DNA from: Taeniopygia guttata
Lineage: Eukaryota; Chordata; Aves; Passeriformes; Estrildidae
NCBI RefSeq assembly: GCF_048771995.1
Contig: NC_133024.1
Location: 89,994,501-90,058,500, forward strand
Direction: 5' to 3'
DNA length: 64,000 nt
Part shown: positions 23,228 through 35,200 of the stretch, piece by piece
How positions within the stretch are numbered: position 1 is the first letter of the stretch
Layout: every line of letters begins with the position of its first letter
The notes under the pieces: generated by a model
Databases searched by the model: none
What the model was told of the DNA's origin: nothing
The model's input: only the letters and a program-made list of their open reading frames with translations
Translations under genes and position numbers: made by a program

Positions 23228-26200
23228 GTAGGGCTGCCCCAGGGCTGGGCTCGGACCGCGCCGGCCGCGCAGCGAGGGCGGGCTGCGCCTCCCCAGCGCC
23301 CGGAGCCGGCCCTGCCGCGGCCCCGGCCGGGCGAGCCCCACGGACCGGCCCGGCGCTGGCTGAGGGCACCGAGCGGCCGCCGCAACCTGCCCTGCCGAGG
23401 GCGGCCGGGGAAGGCGGCTGCCCTGAAACCCTGCCTCCTCCCTCTTTGTTTTCCCTTTCTGCCTTAGGCATGGAGTGGAGCATGAAATTAATCTGTACTT
23501 GCTGCCTGGGCAGTTGCGGTCGTAAATAAGAGATGTGTGTTGATGGACGTGTGAGGGGCTTTTCTCTGTGTGTGTGTGTGGTTTCATGTTCCGTGTCTTC
23601 AGGGAAACCCGTGTAGGGGGTCTCGGTGCTTTTTACACCTGTGGGGTTTGTGTCAGATTTGAGGAATACATGAATACTAAGGTGCTCTTCAATGTAATAA
23701 CGATTTGAGGTCTGAATATTTAATTGTTCCTCATCTGATTCATGCTTTACCACCTGTGACGCTCCCGTGAGCCAGTTTTCCCAAGGCTGTGCTAGTGCTT
23801 CTCCATGGCCAAATTCCTTTGCCATGAATGAAACAGGCAGTGTTTTGGAAAGTTAAATCCTGAAGTCTGCCTTGAAACCTTGTCTGACTGGACAGATCCC
23901 TCTGCCTGTTTAACTTCTGTAAAGCCCTTCATGTCCTGTACTCAGGTGATAATTCACAGGTATGGAGCACCCTGGGAAGTTGCCATAAATATAATTTAGC
24001 AAGGTGAGTTGATATATTAGAACAGAATCAGCCATGCAGTTCTGATACTCTGTCATTATTGTGCTGTCTGAGATAATGTGCTGTAACTTTGAGCAATTGT
24101 AAAAGATAATAAAAGTAAGCATTTTGGTACTACATATGAAGAAAGTAGCTCGACACAAGGATTTGTCTTTTTCCGTCTTGCATATTTTCATGAAGATAAT
24201 TTCAGTAGTTACCTGTTTAAAAAATAACATTTATAACTTGTTACACATGTACTTTCTGTTATCATTTTTCTGCATAGAGCTGTCTGGAAAGAGAATTCAG
24301 GCTGTATTGGAGCTGTTGTACTATACTTCATACTTTTCAACTATTTGCCTGTGTTGTGGAGAAAAATACCTTCCAGGCTTTTATGTGGCCATAATTTTGC
24401 GTCAGTTTTGCACACAATGGGTCCTTTGCTCCAAAAACTCCTTACTTAAAAAAAACAGTGAAATCTGTGAAACTGACTGAACAGTGCATGTTTAAGTTAA
24501 TTTATTTAAACAGCTTTGATATGCTAAATGGAGTGTGACAGTGTGTGTAAAGTAGGCTTTTGCTGGGAGGAGGGAGTCTTGAGCTGCTTTTAGAAATAGT
24601 AGCTGGAAGTTATTTAAAGCATACTTGCTTTTTTTTTTTTTTTTTTTCTTCAGCTGTAGGTATGTAGAAACATTATTACAGGAATTATTTTTATTTTGTA
24701 GGGTTGATCCATATGGGTTTGAAAGGCCAGAAGACTTTGATTATGCATCCTATGAAGCATTCTTTTCCAGATACCTAGTGGTACTCACTAGAAGAGCAAT
24801 AAAATGGTCCAAGCTCCTAAAGGGGAATAACAGTATACAGAAGAGTTTAAAAGGTGAGCTTCTCTTTATAGGTAAAAGTACATTATGTTAGGATTCAATA
24901 GGTTTGTGTTTTTAATTGATGAATACTATCTCTGTCTTCAAATGAAAACCAGTAATAAAAACAATAATAGTTCATAAGCAAGTATGCTATTGTTAGAGGG
25001 ATTTCATTTAAACCTTCCAAAAGAGTAATCCCTCTTCAGCACAGGAATATCTTGTTACATCTCTAAACCAGCTATTGTGGCCACTGGCACTCCAAGATGC
25101 CGTTTTACAGCTGGTGGCTGTATTGTACTCTGTGCTCTCTTTAAAAATACATGAGATTATGTAGAAGATGCTGTCTTGAACCCCAGGGATCAGGATGTTA
25201 GAACTCTCAGTTGCTGCCTCTTTAACAGTTCCTTAGCCTGCTGAGATTTTCTAGCTCTCCTTATCCTCCTTTTGTAAAATGCTGTGTACCATGCAGCTAA
25301 AACGCTGTGTACTAAGAACTGATGATAAATGCCTTATGAAGTGAAGAAAGTAAGATTAATGCAGGGGCTAATGCAACATTGGATAAAATGCTGATGGAAA
25401 TGTTAATGTCTGCTTCAAAGAGCATGAAAACCTCTAGTAATGTTTTATCTTGCAAGAGATACAGGTAGAAATTAATGCAGGGAGTCAGAAGGTGTTAGGG
25501 AATCCTGTGAAATGAAAAGATGGAGTTTCCTCCCACTCTCTCTGGGTTATGTTTTCATATAAGCATCTAAATTTTCCTGTTTGCTGTAAATGGTGCTTAT
25601 CAGGTTGCTTTCTCTTTGGGTGTCTTTTGGAGTTGGGCAGAGTTCTCAGAAGAATGTTAAGGAAAAACTGAGTAAATTTAGAGCTGTGCTCCAGGCTGTG
25701 TACCAGCTTTTAGCTGGTGATTCTGGTGGTTTTGGGGTTGTTTTTTTTTTTCCTTGGCACCAGAAAATGGGATGATAACTAGTGAGACATTTTAAATGTA
25801 ACAGTGTATTTTTTTGTACAGATGTCTGTTTTACGGGTGAGAAATTCCATAAAATGAAGGTTTGAGCTGTAACTGTTAGATCATATGCTGCTAACCAGAA
25901 AGTATCTACTTCTACTGTATTATTTTTTCTTAGAAATGTAAAGATGCTTTTGTTTGGGGTGTCAAGTTTGAATGTAGTGAGAACTTCATGCCATTTTGAA
26001 TTAGTGAGGTTTTTGAGGTTTTGCAGAATTTAAGTCTTCTAGTTGGGGAAAAATCATCTCAGTTTTGATTCATACCCCCTTCTCTTAATGTGTGAGTGGT
26101 AACAGTGGCAACTTTTAGCAATATCTGTGAGTTCATGTCATTTCTTTGTGTTCCCAGTTCTAGCATTTTAGAAACAGAATGTTACTGTGATACTAACAGT

Positions 26201-29200
26201 GGGAATGCCTTTGGTCTTATTTTGGAGCCAAAACTTTGACCAAATCTCTCAGCTTGTCCACCAGGCTTCAGAACCAATGGTCATGCTGCCCAATTGGGCA
26301 CATAATAGCAGCAGCCTTTACTGTGGCTTTGATTGTCTCCAACAGGTTGCTCATTGTGGAAACTGGGATTCTATAAATCCACTGAGGGGACACAGGCAAT
26401 GGCTCTGGACTGTCACGAGTCCTGTGGGCTGGTGCATCATCTTTGATGCTACTGACTTTTGCTACATATACTTGGACTTCTAGGCTATGGATTCTCACAT
26501 ATACATGTAATTCCAAGGAGAGACGGGAAAAAGTAATACTTAGGAAATGTAGTCTGAGAGTAGATTCAGAGTTATTACAAAAAGCTTTCTATGTTAGCCT
26601 CATCTGATACCTCAGAGGAGGAGAGTGAAAAGCTGACCTGTGCAATTACTGATGTTTAAATACTTTTCATTTCAGTACTAAGATCGAGTTCTGTGACATG
26701 CACATGGAATTGTGTAAGCAGGTGTGTTCTTTATTCTGCAAGATGATTGTGCAGTGTTTTCCTTGCAGGCCAATAGCAGAAGCTCTGCTGTTTATTCACT
26801 GAATTTCCCTCCTCCAGGACCTGACTTCATTGCTATGAAGCTTTGCTCAGAGCTGCTGGCTCTGCCATAAGCTAGAACAGAGAAGAAGATTTGATTTGCC
26901 ACTTCTCTCCCCAAACACAGTAGCTGTGAACCAAAGCTGTGTGTCCTGCTGTGAGTAGGTATGAGAGAGGCAGTGTATGTGTGGTATCTCAGTAGCTCCA
27001 CACCCATCTGTCTACACACAGAGAAGCTCATAATTTCTGCCCAGGCGAACAGGAAGAAGTGATGACTTGTGTTAATTTTCCAGTTTGGAAATGTGGTATG
27101 TTCACATGCTACTGGGTTTGCCTCATATCCAGGGTGGTTTGTATGTGTATAATTCTGTTCCACTATAAAGAAAAATAATTAGACTACATTTTAACAATGG
27201 TAATTAAGCAGTTCATTCTGTTGTTCTGTGTTGCAGCCTGCTGGTAGGGTGGGTCATGGGAATTTGGCTGACAGTTCCTTTCACTCATTCTCCAGTCTCT
27301 TCCTTGTTATTTTTCTGGTATTTTGTTCCCCCCCCCCCCCCCCCCCTTATCTTCACCTTGTTTCCACTGCACGTGAGAGTTTATAATCATAGTTTGTCAC
27401 TTGCCTTTTTTCTATCACTGCTGCTTACTGAGATCCTCCAAATTTTTTTCCTTATTTCATTCAGCTCTGTCTTTATGGGACCAAAATACAGCTTTCTGCT
27501 CTGTTTTGTTTACAGGTGGGCAACAAACTCTCTGACATGATTGCTCAAACTATCCTAATTCTGACCAAAATCATACTACACAAAGGAATTTGGCTGTTGG
27601 GTGTACTAGTCAAAAGTAACCAGTAGCAGAAGACACTTTAAGATCTTTGATAAAATACAGTGAAAGTGAAAAGTAAATGTATTAAACATTTACTCAAATC
27701 CCACTTGGATTTGAGTCCCATAAAATTTAGAGAGGAGAAGTTGATGCTTTTATTGATACAACACGATTCATTTAGTATGAAATGTCTGTTTCATTTGTTA
27801 TAAACAGTGGTTATAACACGAACACTTCTGTTTCGGCCCAGGGCTTGGTGGAAGGAAAGTCAGTTTGACTGGAATTTTATTACAGCACTTATGTGCTCAG
27901 TTTTTTTCTGTTATATATTAATGAAATAAAGCTTTTAGTTCCTTGTATACTGTTTCCAGCTCTTCTACAGAATTTTTCTTCTAGGGCCCAAGAATATTTC
28001 CTCAACATTCAACAGTAATTGTCAGTATCTGAAAAGGTAGCAGTGCATACTCAAAAAGTATTTTTAAGGTGAAATAATTTTTGGTTTTAAATGTTTGGGG
28101 TTTTTTTGCTATGTAACCTCGAGTCTATGCTGTAGAGTGAAACAATGTTAATAGGGGGAAAAGGCAATGCAACACTTGCCTTGAAGCAGAAGTCTCCAAA
28201 TTCTCATTCTACCATCAAGGACAGGCAAGTTTAAATTACTTATTTTTACATCTTTTACTGTAAGTAGCACGTAGTATTTGAGAAATGTTATTTTCTGCGT
28301 ATTTTTATCTTTGGGTGTTTATTGTCACTTTTAGACTGCTACCCTATCAGGTAGCTGTTTTTTCTTGTAAAAAGGAAACCACATTCATAAAATGTGACTC
28401 CAAACTTGTGAAACTGGCACAAAGTGTCAGAGGCAATTGAATTATTAAGCCGGGGCAGGGTTTCCTAAAAATTGAGGGTTCCTATTTTGTTAATGAACAG
28501 AGGCAAAAATTTTACCTAAAGGTATTTCTTACCTATGTGCTTGGGACTATTCAACAGTGCTACTTTTGAGATCACGCCCTTGGTTTACAGCTGACATTGG
28601 ATGTGTGGGTGGAGACCCATGCATGATCTGGCTTCATCTGGGAAAGCTTCTCAGATGTAACATTGGGAGGGTTTTTGCAGTGTATAGAATATTCTGAGCT
28701 TCTTAGCTCCCAAGGACAATGTGGAAGGGAGCTTATATATATACATATTTGTATAAACTCAACTCTATTTATAGAATATGATATATCTATGTCTATCTAC
28801 ATATATAAATGATACATATTAAAGTGCAGCTGTCCTCCTTTTCAAAACTATTTTGCTGCTTCTGAATGCCAGTTTGCAGATCCTAGCGAGTATTACAAAG
28901 GTGTGAGGGGAAAAAAGCAACAATGTAAAGGGCTTCTGCATTCCTCAGGGAGTGAGGGAGCTGGGTCAGTAGTCACTTGGGGTGATACAAGCCCCTGGCT
29001 GTCTATTGCCATGAGAATGTTGACACTGAGGAATAATGAGTGTGTGCTGTGCTGCAGGCTGCTTTCCCTTTGTGCCACTGTCAAAGGCTTGTCCATGCTT
29101 CTCTTGAATTTAATGTGTATTGTTGGATATCAATGTTGGCTATGCTTCCAGAATTTACAGTTGTTCCAGAAAAAAAAGCCATTTGTATTATGTGCTAAAA

Positions 29201-32200
29201 TGCTATTATCCAGTATTTAAGCCAGTAAATTTGTTTCTAAGCTCATCTGAATGTCCCCTGTTAATCTAAATGGGACTGGTTCTTGATAGTCATTCCTGTA
29301 TTTGCGATGTCAATTTATAGGCTATCTTGAACATTAGAGTTCAAAATCTTGTAAAAAAGATCAAGTGAGGATTATTAAACCACTATGGAAACAAGTGAAT
29401 TATTTCCAGTCTAAAAGAAGGTTGTAGTTAAGGTAACTTTACAGCTAGAACTGTAGAGTCTGTAACCTGTAATATAAATCTTTTGAAAAACTAAACAGAA
29501 ACTGTACCCTGCAGACCAGGCATTTATTACAAACATGGTTCTTTGAGAGAAAACACCAGATTTTAGGTGGGTGAAATGCTCATTATATGTGCATCTTTAT
29601 GTTGGGTGTCATGGGGGAAGCAGCTTTGGGTCCTAAAGGATAGGCAGCTGTAATTAGATGGAATGTATTTAGAAGGTGTCTGGCTGAATTGTACAGCCTT
29701 GCTTCACTCTGCTGTTTTTAAGGCCTTTAATTTAGGCAGCATTTATTACAGAACTGTGTGATTCAATAAAACCTGGCTAGGTAGTGATATTTTGTGTGGT
29801 AGTGTGTGGGTGGAATAAAAATCCCCACTTGGATTTGAGTCCCATAAAATTTAGAGAGGAGAAGTTGATGCTTTTATTGATACAACATGATTCATTTAGT
29901 ATGAAATGTCTGTTTCATTTGTTATTTTCTTCTCTGCAAAAAAAGGAGAAGAATCTCAAAACATCCTATTTGGGTCAGAAAAGGTAAAGCTGATTTAGGA
30001 TTATGTACCCATAAGCAGCATTGACTCCTTGTTAATATTTTTCATACCATTCCCAGGAGGAAGCTGCTTTTGTTGTCATTAGCCTGATGCTTCTTCCTGT
30101 AATTTTGCATCATAGTTATTTACACTGAATCATCAGCTTAAAAAAACCCTGAAGCACACCCTTATGATGAAAATGATGCAGGAGATAAGAGCTACTTTAG
30201 ATTTGAAAAGACTTCCACAGTTATTCTAGGAAAACGTCAGCGGTTGCTCACTCACATCGCTCCAGTTCTTCCAGGGCTCATTTAGACACGAGGCACATAT
30301 TTAATATTCCTCAGTTTCTGCTGTAGTTCTGTGGTCAGGTGCTATGCTGAAGCCCTAGGGTTATGGTAACATGGCCATTGATGTTAGAACAGAATGAGCA
30401 GAGCCATTGTGTCAGAGGCCACTGGTGATATAGAAAAAGTCAAGTCAGTGCTTGTCTGAATGAGAAAGGACAGAGATCAAGGGAGAAGCTTTGCTGTTTG
30501 TATCTTCATCCAGAAAAGCAGAAGAGGAAAGGATTCAAATTTTAACAAGGGAAGAGAGGAGGGAGGAAAACCTGAGTCTGAAGATATGAGGGGGGAGTCT
30601 GAGTGACAAGAACTTAGGAGTGAATCTAAAATATACTATGCAGGTGAGAAGTAAATGTTTATCCTAAAATGGTAGCATAGGAGAGAAAATATAATAATAT
30701 CCAGTCAAGAGTTTTCCTATGACTTCTTAACTTCAGGCGGCTCATTTAAAATAGAATAATGCAGTTGGATTTTTTTTTATTATTATTTATTTTAAAATGA
30801 ACAAACAAAACCAAACTTCTTGTCTTGCAGTGAAGAGATATATCAGGAAAGGCATCCCCAATGAACACCGTGCATTGGTCTGGATGATTGTGAGTGGGGC
30901 CCAAACCAACATGGAACAAAATCCTGGGTATTACCACAGACTGCTTGAAGGAGAGAAGAATGCCAAGCTGCTTGAAGCAATCAAAACAGGTTATTCTCTT
31001 AATAATGCTGTTTATCTGCATTTATCCATCCTATGTCCTGAAGTGTTAGAGATCAAGTTATGTCATGGAAAACTTAATGTTTCTGTAGTAGTAGTTTAAA
31101 TGCTGAATTAACACTTAAATTAGATTAGCCATAAGCTCTTTAACAGCACAGATCTTTTCAGGTTCATCACGTGGTTAAAAGCATTAAGGAATGCTTTTAA
31201 GGAAGATTAGAAATTATTTGAGAAGGAATAAACTAGAAAACATTACAGTGTCATCTAAGTGATTGAAGAGTTATAACTTTGAGCCATGACACCTGCCTTT
31301 GAGTCTTTTTCTCCTTAATTCTGTCCCATAGGACACTGGAGCAGAGATGGTTGAAGATGTGGCACAGAGGCCCATATGAGGCAGGTGAAGTATGCTAGGA
31401 TTTAGGGTTGAGTAAGAAGACTGATAAGAAAAAGCTGTTGATAGATTTATATGAATTATAAATGGTGCAAAGAGGGTGAATGAGGAGCAATTGTTATTTT
31501 TTTCTGGTAACATAAGAACCAAGGACACTGAATGAAATTTGCTATGCTGCAGGTTCAGAAGAATTGTGGCACTTGTTACTGTGCTGTAGAGGTTAGAAGT
31601 ATGAACTGGTTTAAAAAGGAATTTGATAAGCTGAGAGGTGGGGGAAATCCACTTGATGTATGAAATATTAAACACTAAATGTAAATCCCTGGGAGAAATG
31701 TAGGAGGTGCTCTACTAATCCATTTTCATGTGTGGTTTCTGTGAACATTGATCAATGGCCAGTACTGATGGCAGGGTATGAAGTCAACCAGACCTTAGGC
31801 TGGCCCACTGGGAGGAAAAGGCAGTAGATGAGGACAAACAAGTAGGAGTTTGATGTTACTGATACTTGTCCTGAAACCTGCTCCAACAGAGCCTTTGTGG
31901 CCAAGCGGATATTGGCTGAATTGTCCAATTAAAAAGTCAAGAGGTTGGGCTCTGCTCTGGAACAATGCTGAGGTCATTTGGTTAGAAAGGTGGGTTGTCT
32001 TTTTCCTCTTGTGAAAACCCAGGTACTTAAAGTTTGTGTGTTAGGGATTTTTATTCAAGTTGGATAAGCATCCAAAAACTTTTGGTTTATGCAGTTTCTC
32101 TGCCTTTTCCTGCAACAGCAGTACTTTGGGCTTTTGGGACTACACGCCTTAGTAAGGTATTTTGGTGCATAAACTTCATGTTCCTATGAATATGGAGACT

Positions 32201-35200
32201 AGCCAGAAATCTGCAGGCTCATATCCTGCTCAGAACTAGAAACAGTAGAGCTCTTACTATTAATAATGAGGGAGCTAGTAAGATGACTTTATAAAGCCCA
32301 CCTTGGTAAGGGTAGAGAAGCATCAAACTATTCAATTGGGGTAAAAGTGCTGCAAGAGAGAGTTGAAAACAACTTTTTTCCAGTACTAGACAAAGACAGG
32401 AAGGGTCAGTAGGTGGCTTTCCCCACAGGTTAAAATGAAATAAAAATATTTTTTTGAGGGAGGAAAAATACTAGGAAATGATAAAGATCTATTTGTCAAC
32501 TGTAGAGGAAATAAAGTTTCAGAAGAGCTACTGCATTGATTGGAAAACTGCAGAACAGAAAATTAACATGGAGCAAGTGAGGGAAAAGATAAAGAAAAAT
32601 GGCTTGGCAGATTTTGTTGGAGGGAAAAAAATATAAGGAAGACCTCAGACATTTCTCCTTCAGAAAGGAGGAACCAATGTGTACACAGGAGAGATGAAAG
32701 GAACAAAGTACTTAAGGTGAATGTAAACTTTGTGGTTAGTGTGTTTAATGAACTTATGCTCCTGTTGACTATGCACATATTATAGGGGGCTTTGGCTGAG
32801 GACTCTAAATGTGAATTGATGCCTGACTTTGTTTCTTCAAGTGTTGTTCTCCAATTACTGTATTTGTTTTTAATATTAAAGCAAGGTAAGATGTTGTGTT
32901 GTACTGCTGTTTGCTTTCATGTTTGCAGTTTCCAGAATTTTCAGGCAACTCTGTGGTATTTATTCCCACAGCTGTGGAGTTACAGTGCTGGGGTTTATAA
33001 ACAAGAAAACAGCAATCACACTTTTTTCTTTTTTCCTAGTGGACAGGCAGGAGGACAAGGCCAACCAAAGACTTTATTTTAAATTTAGTTTAAAATGTGT
33101 AAGAGCCAATGTGTCCTCTTTCTTTCACATGCCCAGAAGCTGCAAGCAATTTTCATGTATGTTTGAAACTAGTTTTCATATGGGAAAGTCTTTGATATGT
33201 TATAATCAGGTTAAAAAGGGCAGGCAGACTGTATGAAGAAGTGGTCTAATCTTTAAAGAAAGATCTGATTAATAATAGCAATGGGAGTCTTTCCGCTAAT
33301 TAAATCTGTAATCTGTTCTTTCACCATTTTTGCCCTTTAACTTCCTGATTCTGATCTGATGAGCTTTATTGCTACTTTGTTTTATATGGTATTTGCTCTT
33401 TGAACACTTTTGGTTTTTAAAGAAAAATGTAGGAGGGAACAGACTTCTTACTCTAACCATTAAAAAAGAGCTAAAAGAATGCACGTGTCTAAATTTTCAT
33501 GTCTCAGTTTATGTACACATTTAGAAGGGCATGCATTCCAACAACACTTGGCTTTTCATGCCCTATTATAGGAAAGTTTAGTAGGGCAAATTATGTTATA
33601 AGGTAAGAAGTGGCTGTCCTGCTAGTGCAGAGGCTACATGCTGGGTGCAAAAAGACTGGATTGTATGTTGTAGCTTCCTAGGGTTAATCTCCCTTTAGGC
33701 TGGGTAATTTTGAATTTTAGCTCTTGTATCTTATCCATTCTCTGCATTGAAAAACACACTATTGAACGGAAGTGTGTCTGCAAGTGCTTAGGCACTTATA
33801 TATGCAGCTGATCTGTGTTTCCACTCTTGCATTTCATGAGGAGGAATTGTAGGTGCTGTGACGGCTACAATTTTATACTTAATCAGTCAGTCCCAGAGCC
33901 TGGGCTGTGCTGTGTGACAGCTGGCATAAGGATCTGACTATGGATTGGATGATAGTTGCAGGATGACAGGATCAGAAAAGTAACTCAATGGTCATTGCCA
34001 TTTCACTGGAGACAGGGAATATTTTACTATCAAAGCACTAAAAAACTTCTCTGAAGCATCTCTGGAATTGAGTGGAAGTTGGGAATTTTCAGGTGAGTTT
34101 AAAGCATTTAACCATGCAAGAGGAAGGGGAAGAGCATTGTCACCTCTTGTGGCTCTCTGTAAGAGGAGCCCTATCAGGTCATATCCAAACAGCTGGCTCA
34201 TGTGTTCTTTGGTCTACTAGAACAGCTGAAGGGAGAACTGGAGGAGTAAAGTGTGTAGTGACACTTCCTCAGAATGTTCTTCCTAGTCTCCAGTTATCTG
34301 CTGTTTAGAGAGTTGCCAAGACATGTGCTGCATGTTTGTACCTAATGATGATGGATGGGAAAAAAATTTTTAAAAAACCTTCTAGTTGCTCCTTTTTCGT
34401 ATGTTTACCTTGCTCATGATTTTGCAGATTTGTGCTGTCTCAATGCTGTTAAGCATCTCCCTCTAAATGAAGGAACTTTTATCCACCTGGGTTTATGCTA
34501 TGTATGGTAGCCATTTTATATCTGTGGTCTTCCTAGTTGCCATTCTTTTCTGTAATTTCTCTAATTCTGGTATCATCTTTTGGAGATGAAGGTGACTGGA
34601 ATTTATTAATGTGCTTCTCAGATTTATACAGTGGCAATATTGTTCTTTTGTAGGAAATTCTAACCCTGTTGGCTTTCTTGTTTGCTGAAAGCTCTTGAAT
34701 TTTTATGTGGTAGTGGAGGTTGTGAAGATCAGTTTTTCTGACCATAGTTAATGAAAAATTTGGCCTTAAGTTAAAAAAAACCAGACCGCCCCCCCCCCCC
34801 GCCCCAAGCCTCCAAAACCATTTATAGTTCCAGGTGTTGCAGGAAAAAATTTGAGGATGACTGCTAAACACCTAGTTATAACAAATCTAAAATGCCCTTA
34901 AGTATACTGTCTTTACAAATTGCAAATTTATCACCTAACTTCATTATTCTGGATTTGCAGTGGAGTTTTTGAGTGCTTGTTGAAGTGAATTTTTGCTCTG
35001 CTCTCTACTATGTAAAAAAAGAAAAAAAATCACCTGCCTGGAAGCTCTTCAGAGCAGATGCACATCACATATGTAGCAGTGGTAAAGAAATGACTGTAAA
35101 TGGAGTAGGATATGTTAGTTATAAAAATACTTGTGTAATTTACTGACCACCTGTGTCTTGGAGTGGGAAGTACCAGGATATGAAAGTAAAAGTGCCATGG

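Larger units (their letters stand above)
22830..23420 (+). promoter_or_regulatory. GRTP1: GRTP1 CpG-island promoter
   Basis: A GC-rich, CpG-dense block of about 590 bp encloses the first coding exon of GRTP1. No TATA box is visible close to the start, as expected for a CpG-island promoter with dispersed initiation. The first ATG downstream of the GC-rich core is the GRTP1 start at 23,190. An earlier ATG at 22,801 is out of frame and lies before the island core, so it is probably not transcribed. CCCTG-type repeats fill 22,896-23,020. Confidence 0.8.
24854..30830 (+). other. GRTP1: GRTP1 intron 2 with low-complexity tracts and a local duplication
   Basis: A 5,977-bp intron. It holds a run of 19 C (27,328-27,346), a TA-rich patch (about 28,734-28,815) and two copies of a 102-bp sequence at 27,700-27,801 and 29,824-29,925. 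No nested gene was recognised. Confidence 0.7.

Noticed and set aside
22801-23529. 242-codon plus-strand frame from ATG 22,801
   Set aside because: Out of frame with GRTP1 exon 1, low-complexity, and explained by GC-rich DNA lacking stop codons; the ATG lies before the CpG-island core.
31271-31675. 134-codon minus-strand frame in GRTP1 intron 3
   Set aside because: It overlaps the antisense strand of a degraded CR1 copy and has no domain.
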